NCBI GenBank assembly: GCA_025175895.1
Contig: CM045988.1
Coordinates: 95,220,960 to 95,284,959, forward strand
Direction: 5' to 3'
Length of the DNA stretch: 64,000 bases
DNA from: Wurfbainia villosa
Lineage: Eukaryota; Streptophyta; Magnoliopsida; Zingiberales; Zingiberaceae
The translations under genes and the position numbers were made by a program. This document shows, piece by piece, positions 47,101 to 58,344 of this stretch (positions within the stretch are counted from its first letter, which is position 1; each line of letters starts with the position of its first letter). The notes beneath the pieces are model-generated. The model had not been told where the DNA came from. It worked only from the letters and a program-made list of their open reading frames with translations, and did no database searches.

Positions 47101-50100
47101 GGCCTTCTGCTGCAGACTGTAGTCAACCGCAAAGATCTCGCCTCTTGAGATAATTCTAGTCAAGCCTCCCTCTACTCACCCAATGGCATTGGAAACATTG
47201 TCTCATTGGTTTACTTGTAACTGAATGGTCCTTGGAAGTAACTGAAATACATAACAATTTCCTTAAATAGGCATAAACAACGACCCACTAGATAGGATCG
47301 GCTATATAGATCCTTTTATGTCATTAGACTCTATCCCTTATTATATTATCATTTATACTTTACTTAAATAAATTTTATTTTGTTTTATTGTTGCTAACCA
47401 AGTCTTTTTTGATCTTTCTTTTCCTCGTTTGATGTGTGTATTTGTCACCGTTTCATACCGCCTAATTAGAACATTTATTGATTGTTTAAGTATATGTTCA
47501 TATCATTTTAAACGTGTCTTTCGGAGTTTTCTCTCAATAAATGCAACTTCGACTTTCTCTCTAATGCTCTCATTTTTTATTATGTTCATCCTCGTATTTT
47601 CACACATTTACTTTAACATCCTTATCTCTGCAACTCTCATCTTTTGCTCGTGTGCTCGAGTTATAGTCCAACATTCAACATCATATAACATAGCAGATCT
47701 AATTGTCATTTTGTATAAGTTCTCTTAAATTTTAGGGTTACTTTACAATCACATAAAACACCAGACGCTCTCCTCCATATCAACCATCCTATTTGTATTC
47801 TATATAAGACATCTCTCTCAATCCCTTCATCACCTTACAAAAATGATCCTAAATATTTGAAACTCTCAGTTCCAAATAACTTGTTATCTCCTATCTTAAC
47901 ACTTGTCTCATTACGCCTAATATTGTTAAACTTAAATTCCATATATTCCATCTTTACTCTACTAAACTTAAAACCTTTCACTTTTAATGTTTCCCGTCAA
48001 GATTCTAATTTAGTATTTACTCCTCGTGTCTCATCTACCAAAATAATATCATCTACCAAAACAATATGCACCATGGTACTGTGTCTTGAATGTGTCCAGT
48101 AAGTTCGTCCATGATTTGTGTAAAAAAATAGAGACTTAGAGCTAATCCTTGATATAAACCTATTTTTATTGGAAATGTCTCAGTTAATCCGTCGGAAGTC
48201 TTCACTTTGGTCGTTACTTCCTCATACATATTCTTGATTAGTTCAATATATATTACACTAACACTTTTCTTTTCTAGAATTTTTTATATAATTTCTCTTG
48301 GGACTCTATCATAAATTTTTTCTAAATCAATGAATACCATGTGTAGATCTTGCTTTTGCTTTCTATACTTTTTAATTAGTTATCTGAGAAGATGTATAAC
48401 TTCTATTGTCGACCTTCTAGGCATGAACCCAAATTGATTTTCGAAAATCGTGGCTTCCTTAATCTTTTTTCTATTACTCTTTCTCAAAATTTCATGGTAT
48501 GACTCATTAGTTTAATTCCTCTATAATTTGCACAACTTTGCATGTCCCCTTTTTTCTTATATAAGAGAATTAGAGTACTTATTCTCCATTGATCAATTTT
48601 TGTTTTGTTTTCATTATCATGTTAAATAATTTTGTAAATTATTCAATACCTTATTTTCCTAGGCACTTTCATACCTCTATCGGAATATCATCCGGTCCAA
48701 CAATTTTTCCGTTTTGTATCCCATTTAAAACTTGTTCTACTTCTGAAATTTGAATTATACGATAAAAAATTAAACTTTTATTCTCATTTGACCTACTTAA
48801 ATTATCTAAATTAAGTTGGTCACCTAAATCTTCATTAAAAAGTTGATGAAAATATCTCTTACACTGCTCTTTTATTTCTCCTTCATTTACTAGTATTCTA
48901 TTGCATTCATCTTTAATACATCTTATTTGAATAAGATCATTTGTCTTCCTCTCTCTCCCTTTAGCTATTTTATAAATGTCTCTTTCCCCCTTCTTTTGTA
49001 TCTAATTTTCGATATAACCGTTCAAAAAATTTATTCTCAGTTTCATTCACTGCTTTCTTAGCCTCTTTCTTATCTATTGTATATTTTTTTAAGTTTTCCT
49101 CGTTCTTACAAATATATAATTCCTTATAGGTTGTTCATTTTTCCTTCACTTTCTCTTGTACTTTTTCATTCCGTAACCAAGATTCATTACTTAGTGGCGC
49201 ATGCCCTTTTGACTCACCGAGTACACTCTTGACTACTATTTTCAAATTTGATATCAGCTTATTTCATGTCGTATTAGGGTCACAATATATTTCACCTAAT
49301 ACTTGTACTCCTACCTTCTCTTTAAAAATATTTTGTTTTCCATCCTTTAACTTCCACCATTTAATTCTAAGAGTCATGTATATTTTTCTTCTATTAACAC
49401 TATATTTGAGACATATATCTAATACTACTAAACTATGCATAACCCCCATGCACCTTCTCATATTCCTCATTTTTCACTCCGACATGTTCATTTAGATCGC
49501 CTCCTATTAAAATCATTTCATTTAACGGAATATTTTGTAATGCTTCATCTAGGTCGTTCCAAAATCTTAATTTGGTGTATTCATCTAATCTTGCTTGAGA
49601 TGCATATACGCTAATTACGTTCATAGTTTCTCTTTTACTACTATTTTGCGAGTTATAATTTGATCTCCCTTTCTAACTACTACAACTTTATCCTTTAACG
49701 AACTATCTACAATAATACTTATTCCATTTCTTGTTTTATTCGTTCTTGTATACCATAACTTAAAACTCGAGTTCTCTATCATCTTTGCCTTTTCGCTTAC
49801 CCATTTTATTTCTTGTACACATAAAATATTAATTTTACTCCTAATCATCGTATCTACTACCTCTATTGCTTTACCAGTGAAGGTTTCTATGTTTCATGTA
49901 CTAAATCTTAGACTATTAGTTTTCGTATAATATTTGTTCTTACCCAATCTATGCTATGAGAACTCTTGTTTATTTAACACTGCACTCAAATTCTCATGGA
50001 GATGTAACAATCCTTGTCGATACGTTACAGTCGAACCCTGTAACGTAAACTCTTGCATATTTATCATTACACCCAAATTCTGAAGATGTAGCGGTCATTG

Positions 50101-51913
50101 CCGAGACATTACAGTCAGACCTTGTAACACATTCTTTTTGGGGAACAACCTAGCATTAGTACAATAGTTTGATGGATCCATTCATTGAACATTTGCTTTT
50201 GTTCAAAAGGATTAAGTCATCATGGGCGGAGTTTCCTTAATCTGGCATCCAACTCAAAAAATATTCAAGTCAAGGAAGATTTTGGCAGTTTCTATTGTGC
50301 AACCACATCATATTGTATTGCAATAAAAAAATATTCTCTAGCCACTTACATTTTCATGCAACAACATTACAAAAAAGTAACTAATTCGAGACCCCGCATT
50401 GTCGGGAGCTTTATGCAATGAGCTTGCCCTTTTTCCTTCGGTAGTTAACATATGATTATTAGTTGCCTTAGTTTTCAAGTGTCATGCCTCATGGCATATC
50501 TAGTTAACATATGATTATTAGTTGTCTTAGTTTTCAGGTGTCATGTCTCATTGCATATCTAATGATAGAAGGCGATATTTAGGATCTTTTTTTTGTTAGT
50601 AATATCTTACAAAAAAATAATAAATTATAGGAATAGTAATCATAGAATGAAAAATGTGCCTCTGATGTGCATACAATATGCATCAGATTAATGCTTTAAT
50701 TAGATATATCATGTTGTCAAAAATTGCCATCGGTCTAGCATTGCTCAAACACAACACGGACAAGTTTCCTTGTTTTTGAATAGTCTGTGCCTCAAACATG
50801 CATAATAACTATAACAAAAACATAATACCCTGAATACAATACAAACACCTGTGAATACCTTTTGTGTTCTTAAAGATTTAAACTTTAATGTTTTCCTAGT
50901 ATCCACCAATATTGTTTATTCATGTAATTGTTTTAAAATTTTCAGAACTGAATATTTAGATTTGAAATCAATACTAATCCATGATGAAATTTAAGGAAAG
51001 CAGGAGCAACCTCCAACCCCAAAGGTTACAGAACTGTTTTTTTGAGATATAGGAATCTCTCGTTGTACCTAATGCTACCGTAATAACTAAATCAGCTTAT
51101 GCAAAAGGTTGGAATCGTCAATCTAACGGCCCTTCACTCCAGCCCCACAAGTATAAGAGGGAGTAAATGTCACTGACCTTGGTGCAATGGCAAGTACGGT
51201 GGAGGGCGTGATCCGACGCAAACATTAAACAGCCCGCTGACACAGGGGATCGAACCTTACTCCTTGTACAAATTACTTAATGCTACCGTAACGACTAAAC
51301 CAACTTGCAACAATTGCAGTGCATTGAAGAACTGCCAATGCTACTTTTATGGGCTTACCTTCCCAAAACAAGATATCAGAAACATAAATTCTATGTCGAA
51401 TTAATAACAGACACATTGTTCAACAGAAGAGGAAGGAAACAATAAAAAATAACTGCTAACCATTTTCATAAAAGCTCGCTCATAGGTGTGAACAGGAGGA
51501 ATTGTAGCACCCTGTTCTCAAGACAACAAGCTATATCACTTGGATTTTTACGCAGATATAACCACAAAACGAAATGTAATGAATGCTTGTGGAAAGTATG
51601 AAACATGGCGTTAAGTAAAATCTTTCAGAAGGGTCACGGATACATAAAAGGGTACTAAAACGTTAAAAAAAATTCTAGTTCGGTCGCCGGGAAGATTATC
51701 TGAAATGAAATTATAACAAAATTAAAAAGAGATAGTAAAATCATAGAGCTTTGATCTTCGCTGCTAAGCTAATCGCAAAAGTGTCAGTGTTACATTATAA
51801 AGAAGTTTTGCTCCCCAAACAGAAAGCATGAAGAAGAAGAGGTTATTATTCTTACAATCTTTCTGAAAGACGCCGCGTTTACGCTTCGCCTGAGATGACC
51901 CCACCCTTGGCAT
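44182..51913 (-). CDS. TAF13: TFIID subunit TAF13 (histone-fold protein); one exon not found
   Basis: Four minus-strand exons are clear. Exon 51913-51856 reads MPRVGSSQAKRKRGVFQKD and ends in phase 1. Exon 46834-46785 reads ENVSLAEDIVEEYITDM. Exon 45633-45559 reads AHKAQNIASKRGRLLTEDFL then YLIRK. Exon 44292-44182 reads DPPKLHRSTELLAMHEELKL then ARKAFDVNEDSLANAE and a stop. All show GT-AG borders, and the last three join in frame. TAF13 pairs with TAF11 through its histone fold inside TFIID for RNA polymerase II initiation. The conserved LQHMMYGFGD segment that should follow FQKD (an exon of about 48 bp) was not found between 46834 and 51856. The gene may therefore be defective, or that exon is strongly diverged. 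This intron holds a LINE and SINEs. Confidence 0.85.
45299..45510 (-). mobile_element. Old Au-type SINE in a TAF13 intron
   Basis: On the minus strand GAGCTTTGGCGTAATGATAA begins the element. AAACAACATCTTACAAAGTA and GGATTCCGCATGGCGGGAAG follow the order of the angiosperm Au SINE (GAGCC-TTGGCGTAA head, CCCCGCATAGCGGGAGCTT tail). The copy is heavily mutated. Both sides carry AAATAATATTTTTT(T)ATTAAAAAA, a target duplication of about 20 bp typical of LINE-mobilised SINEs. Confidence 0.75.
47262..49950 (-). mobile_element. Degenerate RTE-type LINE in the TAF13 intron
   Basis: On the minus strand an apurinic endonuclease part is seen at 49848-49433 (ILCVQEIKWVSEKAK and ILIGGDLNEHVGVKN). Reverse-transcriptase pieces follow at about 48760-47850 (GIKLMSHTMK, KFMIESQEK and a catalytic region decayed to VDD near 48060). 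The 3' end text GGCTATATAGATCC with CCCACTAGATAGGAT at 47280-47310 resembles plant RTE tails. Many frameshifts and stops make it a dead copy. The 5' end and target duplication are not resolved. Confidence 0.8.
50385..50437 (+). mobile_element. 3' fragment of an Au SINE
   Basis: CGAGACCCCGCATTGTCGGG followed by AGCTTTATGCA and TTGCCCTTTTTCC matches the conserved tail of Au SINEs. The head is missing. Confidence 0.65.
50440..50572. repeat. Two-copy tandem duplication, about 59 bp
   Basis: TAGTTAACATATGATTATTA then GTTGCCTTAGTTTTCAAGTG and the TCATGCCTCATGGCATATC text occur twice with few differences. Confidence 0.8.
51035..51325 (-). mobile_element. tRNA-derived SINE with a second head
   Basis: On the minus strand GTTGGTTTAGTCGTTACGGT (A-box-like) is followed by AAGGTTCGATCCCC (B box) and a body ending CCGTTAGATTGACGATTCCA. 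That is the same tail as the family C copies elsewhere. Directly after it a second A-box-like head (GCTGATTTAGTTATTACGGT) begins another unit that is cut short. Confidence 0.6.
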
Positions 51914-52325
51914 ACAGAAAGGCCCAACTTTATCAAAGATCGATCAAAAAATTCGCGACAGATACGTCCATAAGAAAAAGAAACACGAACCAATACTAAG
52001 TTCACGTATTTCTAACATGAAACCCTAAGAAAAACTAAAACGTGAAGCCAACGTCTAGCCCCGAAAATTTCCAACTACAATTCCAACAGAAATCTTAGAA
52101 ACAAGGGAAACCCCACAATGATGCGCGAGAAGAGAAACCGAATGCATAAAAGAAACAAACCACCGCATGAAAAAAAAAAAAAGTTGGACGTTTCTGAGAG
52201 GAAACTCTAGCGAGATCGGAGAACGTACGAGATTTCTCGATGGAGTTCGAGAGAGAGGAGTTCTAGCCTTTGCTTACCTAGAGATCGATCCCGGCCAATG
52301 ACCATTCGAAATCGATTCAGTCGTT

Positions 52326-52334
52326 TATATATAT
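52326..52334 (-). promoter_or_regulatory. Candidate TATA box of the TAF13 gene
   Basis: TATATATAA on the minus strand lies about 410 bp upstream of the ATG, in GC-richer DNA. A leader of that length would probably contain an intron. This is a positional inference. Confidence 0.4.
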
Positions 52335-52439
52335 CCTGCGCTACTCGCCAGTTGGTAGCTTCTAGTCTGCCTGCCGTATCGCATCTCCCTCCCACTAAAC
52401 TATTCAATAAGTATGAAAAATAACCAAAATAAAATAATA

Positions 52440-53589
52440 TTTTAAAAATGTAAACTCTAGAGCAATGGTTGGAATCCGTCAATCTAGCGATCCGTATCAA
52501 TTCGTCTTCGAATCATCATAAGAGAGATAAATTACGATAGGTCTTTAACCCTTGAGACTAATAACTGCACATAGAGAAACTGCACCCTCGTATTTGCGAG
52601 AAATTGTTCCGTTATCTTCTAGTGCAACGTCTATCTGCACTCATCACTAGCATTCTCTCGGGGGCTTAAAAAAAAATACTTGTACGGTTATTTATTATTG
52701 TGAGATTTGTTTCTTTGCAAAACTTTAAACTAAACCAGAGTATTGAGTGATTAAAATAGTTTAGAAACAAAAAAAAAATAGTTCGAGAAAAAGCAGAAAA
52801 TGTCCTAACAATTTTGTATTTGGGTTGGTGGTTCGTAACGTTCGAGAAGGTCGGGCATGTCTCTACGGACAAAATCAAATTCTTAATAAGCATAAATTTA
52901 TATCAAACGAATAAAAATTAATCTTTTATATTTGTAGAAGTATCTATCCTCTATTATATTAGATATTAATACGGATAAAAGTAGACTATGATTTATTTTT
53001 TTTCATTTAGTTACGATGCCAATGACGAAAAAACATTTGAGATAGTACATTATCTTTTCAACCGAGAGAAGATAGGTCACGACAAGGTATCTTAGGAAAA
53101 TTAAAAATTCACGATTCCAATTTTAATTACGATGAATTTATAAGATTTATCTTTCAAATAGAGCACACCTTAAAAAATATTGGATTGATGGATCGCCCAT
53201 TACTCGTGCTTCTCGATTTATTCAAATGATCGATAAAATTTTTTTCATAGAATCGAATCAATCATCTTCAAAATAAATTTGGCCAAATTTAGATATATAT
53301 AATGACAATTAAAAAAATAAAAAGAATAAGAACTTGTCCATAACCCTTTGTAACTTTATGATTTTGGACATCAATTTTTCATTGGAAGGAGAAGAGAGTA
53401 AAGGAAAAAAAAATTTTGTTCGGGAAGGAGTGAGGGAAGAGAAAATAAGAAGAGGAAAAATTTTATTCTTGTTTAAGAAAAAGTGAGAGAAGGATAAATT
53501 TAACATTTTTTACCTCTTTCTTCCTCCCCTTTTTTACATCCCGTTTTGGAATGTATATTTTCATCCTCTCTTCTCTTCTCCTCTCATCT
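52440..53589. other. Intergenic DNA with a family C SINE tail (minus) at its start
   Basis: AGCAATGGTTGGAATCCGTC and AATCTAGCGATCCGTATCAA at 52461-52500 are the reversed SINE tail, with ATCATAAGAGAGATAAATTA following. The remainder is AT-rich with no supported gene. Confidence 0.5.
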
Positions 53590-55782
53590 ATTTTCTTTCG
53601 GCAATTTATCAAATACAGTTCTTGAAGTTCGAAATTGCCCAAAAAGTGCAGTATAGTTTCAGATTTACCAAATCGCGTGTCTAATTCCCCTTTTACCTCT
53701 CCCGTCAAACAGACCTACAATTTAATGATGAGAGAGAATTTTCATGCATCCGAAGTAAGGAAATTCAACCATCTAAACGTGGTGTTGAATTCAAATCCCA
53801 AAGATCACCTTTTTATCCGATTTCTAATTTATATCTTCGATTTCAAATATTACGCGTGAATACCTAATAAAACCTCGAATATCGTAAATTTTGCCATGGA
53901 TACAGAGGACACTACTCAAACTCAATGGACTTGGATTGGATCGAAAAGAGGTGAATAAGACCATCAACGGTTTTTGGACCGAAACTCTTGATGGACTTAG
54001 AGGAGTCCAAATTTCAAATCTTGGACGTAGGTCAAAAAGATCTTATGACATGAATTTTTGATATGTCGAGGAAACTTAGTTTTAATCCTCCTATCTCCCA
54101 ATTTTAACTTGTGTCGAAAAAAAAATAATACTGGAAGTTGAGAAACTGATGGAAGATAGTGGTAGTACGCCAAATTATTGATTAAGACTGCACCGCGTGT
54201 CGAATTGGAATTTCAAAGATCACGCATGGTGTTGGGATCCTAACACCACCCAGATTGGAATTCAAGACCACTGGTGTCGAAATTCCAATTCCAGCACCAC
54301 AGTGGTGCCGGAATTGCGAATTCTAGCACCTCTGTGGTGATGAATATATTTTTCAACACCACAGTTCAATTATAATACGTCATTAATTAATTATAATTAA
54401 TTGCAATTGACAATCTTAAAACTGAAATTAGCTAACTCACATGCTAAACACTTTGTTCTTGAAGTTTTGTGCGAGTTCGAAATTACTTCAACTATCGTCA
54501 TCATGTATGCATAGTAAGTCCACAACGTTAATCCTTTCTCTGATTTCTTATTGGTTTAATGTGATCTTAATATTTTCTTTTTTGAAAAAAAATAATAGGT
54601 ATTTGAGAAGCTCGGGCCGAGTCTACATAATCTTCTTTGGAAGAATGACGATCGATCCTTGTCACTTGATCTAGTCCGCGATATCGATAGACAACTGCTG
54701 AAGTCTATTGCAGGTTTGTGAAATATTAGTCACTTCCTATCATTATCAGGGGAATATGCTTCAAAACTATAAACTAAGATGATGATTCTTCTTTTTATTC
54801 TCATTGTAGTCATGCACGATAATCTACGACTTATCCATGCAGATCTAAAGCCTGAAAAATATTCTCTTGGTGTCCTCGGACTTCCTCTCAGTTTATGATC
54901 ACAAGGTTAGTTTTTATCTCTAATTTGTATTAAGAATACAGTTCAGTTCCTTTTCTTCGGATCGAGTTGTTTCTTGCTAATTAAAATTTGATGAAAAGTT
55001 AATGATGAAAAATATATTCATCACCACAGAGGTGTTGGAATTGCGAATTCCAAAGACCACTATAGTCTTTGAATTGAATTTCCGGCACCACCGTGTCGGA
55101 TTGAATTCAAAGACCACGCGGTGGTAATCCGGGATTACAACACCATCAGTGTTGGAATTCGCAATTCCAAAGACCACTCTAGTCTTGGATTGGAATTTCA
55201 ACACCAGTGGTCGATTAGAATTTTCACAACACATGTGGTGTCATAGGATCCCAACACAGCGTAGTCGAAATTCCAATCCCCTATCTTCAACCTTTTCAAC
55301 TTCCTTTTTTCTAAAATTGGGAGATAGGAGGATTAAAATTAAATTTTCTCGACATATCAAAAATTCATGTTGTAAGATCTTTCGAGATTTCGATCTTATT
55401 CACCTCTTTTTCGATCCAATCCAAGTCCATTGAGTTTGAGTAGTGTCCCTCTGTATATCCGTGGCCAAAATTTCTGATATTCGAGGTTTTATTAGGTATT
55501 CACAGCAATATTTCAGAAATCAGACCGATATAAATTAGAAATCAGATAAAAAAAGGTGGGTGCTGGGATTTGAATTTCCAACACCACGTTTAGATGGTTC
55601 GGAATTTCCAATAGTGGCTCGGATGCATGAAAATTCTCTCTCATCATTAAATTGCAGGTCTGTTTGGCGGGAGGGGTAAAAGGAGAATTATGTGCGCGAT
55701 TTGGTAAATCTGAAACCATGCTGCGCTTTTTGGGCAATTCCGAACTTTAGAAGCTGTGTTTGGTAAATTGTCGATTTTCTTT
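53590..55782. mobile_element. Pack-MULE (Mutator-like) carrying a LAMMER kinase fragment
   Basis: The element 53599-55773 begins CGGCAATTTATCAAA, and its other end reads CGACAATTTACCAAA on the opposite strand. It is flanked by a perfect 9-bp duplication, ATTTTCTTT, at 53590-53598 and 55774-55782. The inverted arms extend about 500 bp (53599-54120 against 55300-55773), with one 60-bp gap. Nine-bp duplications and long TIRs define Mutator. No transposase is present. The core carries GGTGTTGG-type palindromes and exons of a host protein kinase. It belongs to the same family as 40302-42339. Confidence 0.9.
54469..54905 (+). pseudogene. Captured LAMMER (AFC/CLK) protein kinase fragment, three exons
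   Basis: Exon pieces at about 54469-54513 (VRVRNYFNYRHHVCI), 54599-54713 (VFEKLGPSLHNLLWKNDDRS to RQLLKSIA) and 54810-54905 (VMHDNLRLIHADLKPE) keep GT-AG introns of 85 and 96 bp. They match the catalytic-loop half of AFC-type dual-specificity kinases, where the last exon continues NILLVSS. In this copy the frame shifts by one base just after LKPE, at an A run. The N- and C-terminal parts of the kinase are absent, so no enzyme can be made. AFC kinases phosphorylate SR splicing factors. Confidence 0.88.
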
Positions 55783-57249
55783 CCTTCCATTCCCTTCTAT
55801 TTCTAGTACTTACATCCTCTCACCTCCTCCTAAACAAATCCCAACCCATTCTTAGATTACCTTCCAGAGCAAATCCAAATGACTAGCGCAGGCGTGTTAA
55901 GGCTTGAAAAGGCAAACAGTGAATTTCTAGAGGTGACGACCATACTACCGATGACTCCGCATTTCTATGCTAGCCACCTGAGACATGATTTATCCCCTCC
56001 ACACGTAGGGGCAGCGATGGAGGGGACCGCTAATGTGATGATTCCACATTTCCTAAGACATTCTTAGGTTTCACCGTCTGACACTCACAACTTTCTCTCT
56101 TCCAATCTCTACCTTGATGCACATGTCTTGCAACAAATTTTAGCAGTTTATTACTAGGGTTACAAACAAGGCAAATAAAGTCAAATTTTATAGTGTTCAG
56201 ATTTATTTGATATGATAATGAAATCAGTTCCACTTGAATCTGAACTTGGTTTGAACTTGAATTGACATTAACTTGTTTAATTAATATCAAAATTTTAATC
56301 AAACTCGAATCAAGTTTGATTTATTTGAACATCATCAAGCTCTCAAGTTAAGTTTATTTATTTATTTGAAATTTTAATATTTATTTGATTAGTTACTATA
56401 AATAACTCAAGTAAATATGAACAATCTCACAAATAAATTTATAAATGAATTTTATCATAAATATAATTCATGAGTTTTGTTCATGAATATAATTTGTAAG
56501 TTGCATTTACGAATATTGTTCATGAACACGCTCACAAATGTATTCATAGACATTAACAAGTCAAATATATATTTTCATTTTTTTTTAATTTATCAAACTA
56601 TTCAAATGTATTTATTTAATTGATTTTGATATTTATGAACATGAATTATTATCGAATTCACGTGTCCTGTGACAATATTAAGCGGTCTAAATCCACGCAA
56701 GATTAGTTGACCATGCACAGTAGAGAAAGAACGGTGTTAACGTTATCCTTAACTATACGTATATATACAAGGTTAAATTCTTATCCAAAGCTATTTTAAA
56801 ATATAAGCCATTATTATTATTATTATTAATATCAAGGGGAATGTCCAGCGTTTTACAGGACTTGATGTTGACGAATAAAATATAAACCACAAAAAAAAAA
56901 AAAACTATCGCTTTACATTAAAAAAAAAACGCACACAAATATTTAAAGTGGATGTATACGTGTATTTTGTTCAAATAATATATATATTTTTAATGTTACT
57001 TTTCCCATCCATTTTAAATACACGTGCTTTATCCGATCATATCTAACTCGGGTCTATTTCAATCCCAATTCCACAAGTCAAAATGAACCGATCCACTTGG
57101 CGCAACGCACAAGCAAGAAACTGATGTGAGCACGGGGCCCCCACCGAGCCAAGTACCAACTTGAGCGAACCAATAATGTTTTAGTCTCTTCGAGGCCCTA
57201 CAAGAGACATGCATCCACCTAATGGATGAGAAAGAATCCAAATAAGGTA
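55783..57249. other. Intergenic DNA with a SINE-like copy
   Basis: At about 55975-56060 GATTTATCCCCTCCACACGT, AGGGGCAGCGATGGAGGGGA and CCGCTAATGTGATGATTCC match the reversed repeat at 43805-43870. The rest is AT-rich, with a (TTA)n run near 56815 and no supported gene. Confidence 0.5.
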
Positions 57250-58344
57250 GGTGTCCAAGAAGACTCCCCCAATCATGCTCTCCATGTCCTTCCAACTAAA
57301 TGCCCCAAATTCATCCCCCATCCTTCCACCTCATGTCCATTTCTCTTTTTTCTCTCTCAACTTTTATTTTACTAAATTCATTTTATATAATTTACATGCT
57401 ATTTCAATATTATATATATATATATGTATATATAAATATATTTTCTGTGTGTGTGATATTATCATAGAGACCAGCTATGCGCCACTTGGCAGCTCCCCAT
57501 TGGTTGCTTTGCTTTCCTGTGTAGGCTCACCGATGAACGCGCTTGCCATTTCTCATCGGCGGGCTAAAATAAATTCCGAATCGCGAACTTACCTTATTAT
57601 CTATTGGTTACGAAGCGTCGGACCCACGGGTCCCACCTTTTACTCCAGTGACAGGACAGATTGATAGTTGGATGATTGCCCGGAATCGAGCGTTTTCTAT
57701 TGGTTTCTTTTGCTTTATGGAGACATCATCTCTGAATATGATTTAATTGCGTATTATACCCGAGAAATCTACCGTCGAGTTTATTAGTGTGGGTGACAGG
57801 ACCAACCTAGACTTCGAAGGGTTCCGACGGGTGTTGCTTTTGGATTGATTATTTTTAATTTACCGTCTTTTCTCGTCTTCAGAGACATCAAATAACTCAT
57901 CGCTCTTCTTAAAGAAAGCGAAAGGATCGCAAAAAGGACAGTCTAGTTGTGGCCTCTCTTTCTCTCTCTTTCTTCCTCTTCTCTCTCTCCACTCACCCTG
58001 GTGATCTCCGGATCGAGCAGGGCGTCGGAATTGCTCGAGGAAGCCGCGATTTGGATCTCCGCGCCGTTGGCCCCCCTCCATCTTGCCCTTCTTTCGACAC
58101 GAATCTGTGTCGTATTGCGTCGGTGAGGACTTCCCGTTGACTTTTCGCCGCAGCTTCCGGCGGCGGATCGACGATATCGAGTCTCTCTGCAGCCTGCAGG
58201 TTAAGCTGGGGATGGAAGTTAGGTAGAAACTTCGAGGGATAGAGGAAAAGAGGTGACTTCGAACTGGGATTTGAAGAACTCTTGTAGAGATTGGGGGAGT
58301 CTGTGGGAACACGTGAGGGTTCGGAATCGACGGAGAACATAAGC
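57250..58344 (+). promoter_or_regulatory. Promoter and leader of the type-B response regulator
   Basis: A pyrimidine-rich tract (CTCTCTTTCTCTCTC, 57953-57990) precedes a GC-rich leader that ends at the ATG at 58345. The leader is about 350-400 bp long. No clear TATA box is seen near the tract, so the start site is not fixed. Confidence 0.4.

Noticed and set aside
50286..50330. TTGCAATACAATATGATG on the minus strand as a candidate for LQHMM of TAF13
   Set aside because: No splice acceptor precedes it and the following codons do not continue the conserved segment.
51484..51534. Exon-like segment on the minus strand with AG and GT borders (GATIPPVHTYERAFMKM)
   Set aside because: It was considered as the missing TAF13 exon, but the required frame meets a stop and the peptide does not resemble the histone fold.
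57059..57664. Open frames of 78 (minus) and 137 (plus) codons upstream of the response regulator
   Set aside because: No domain or codon pattern supports them; the region behaves as promoter DNA.
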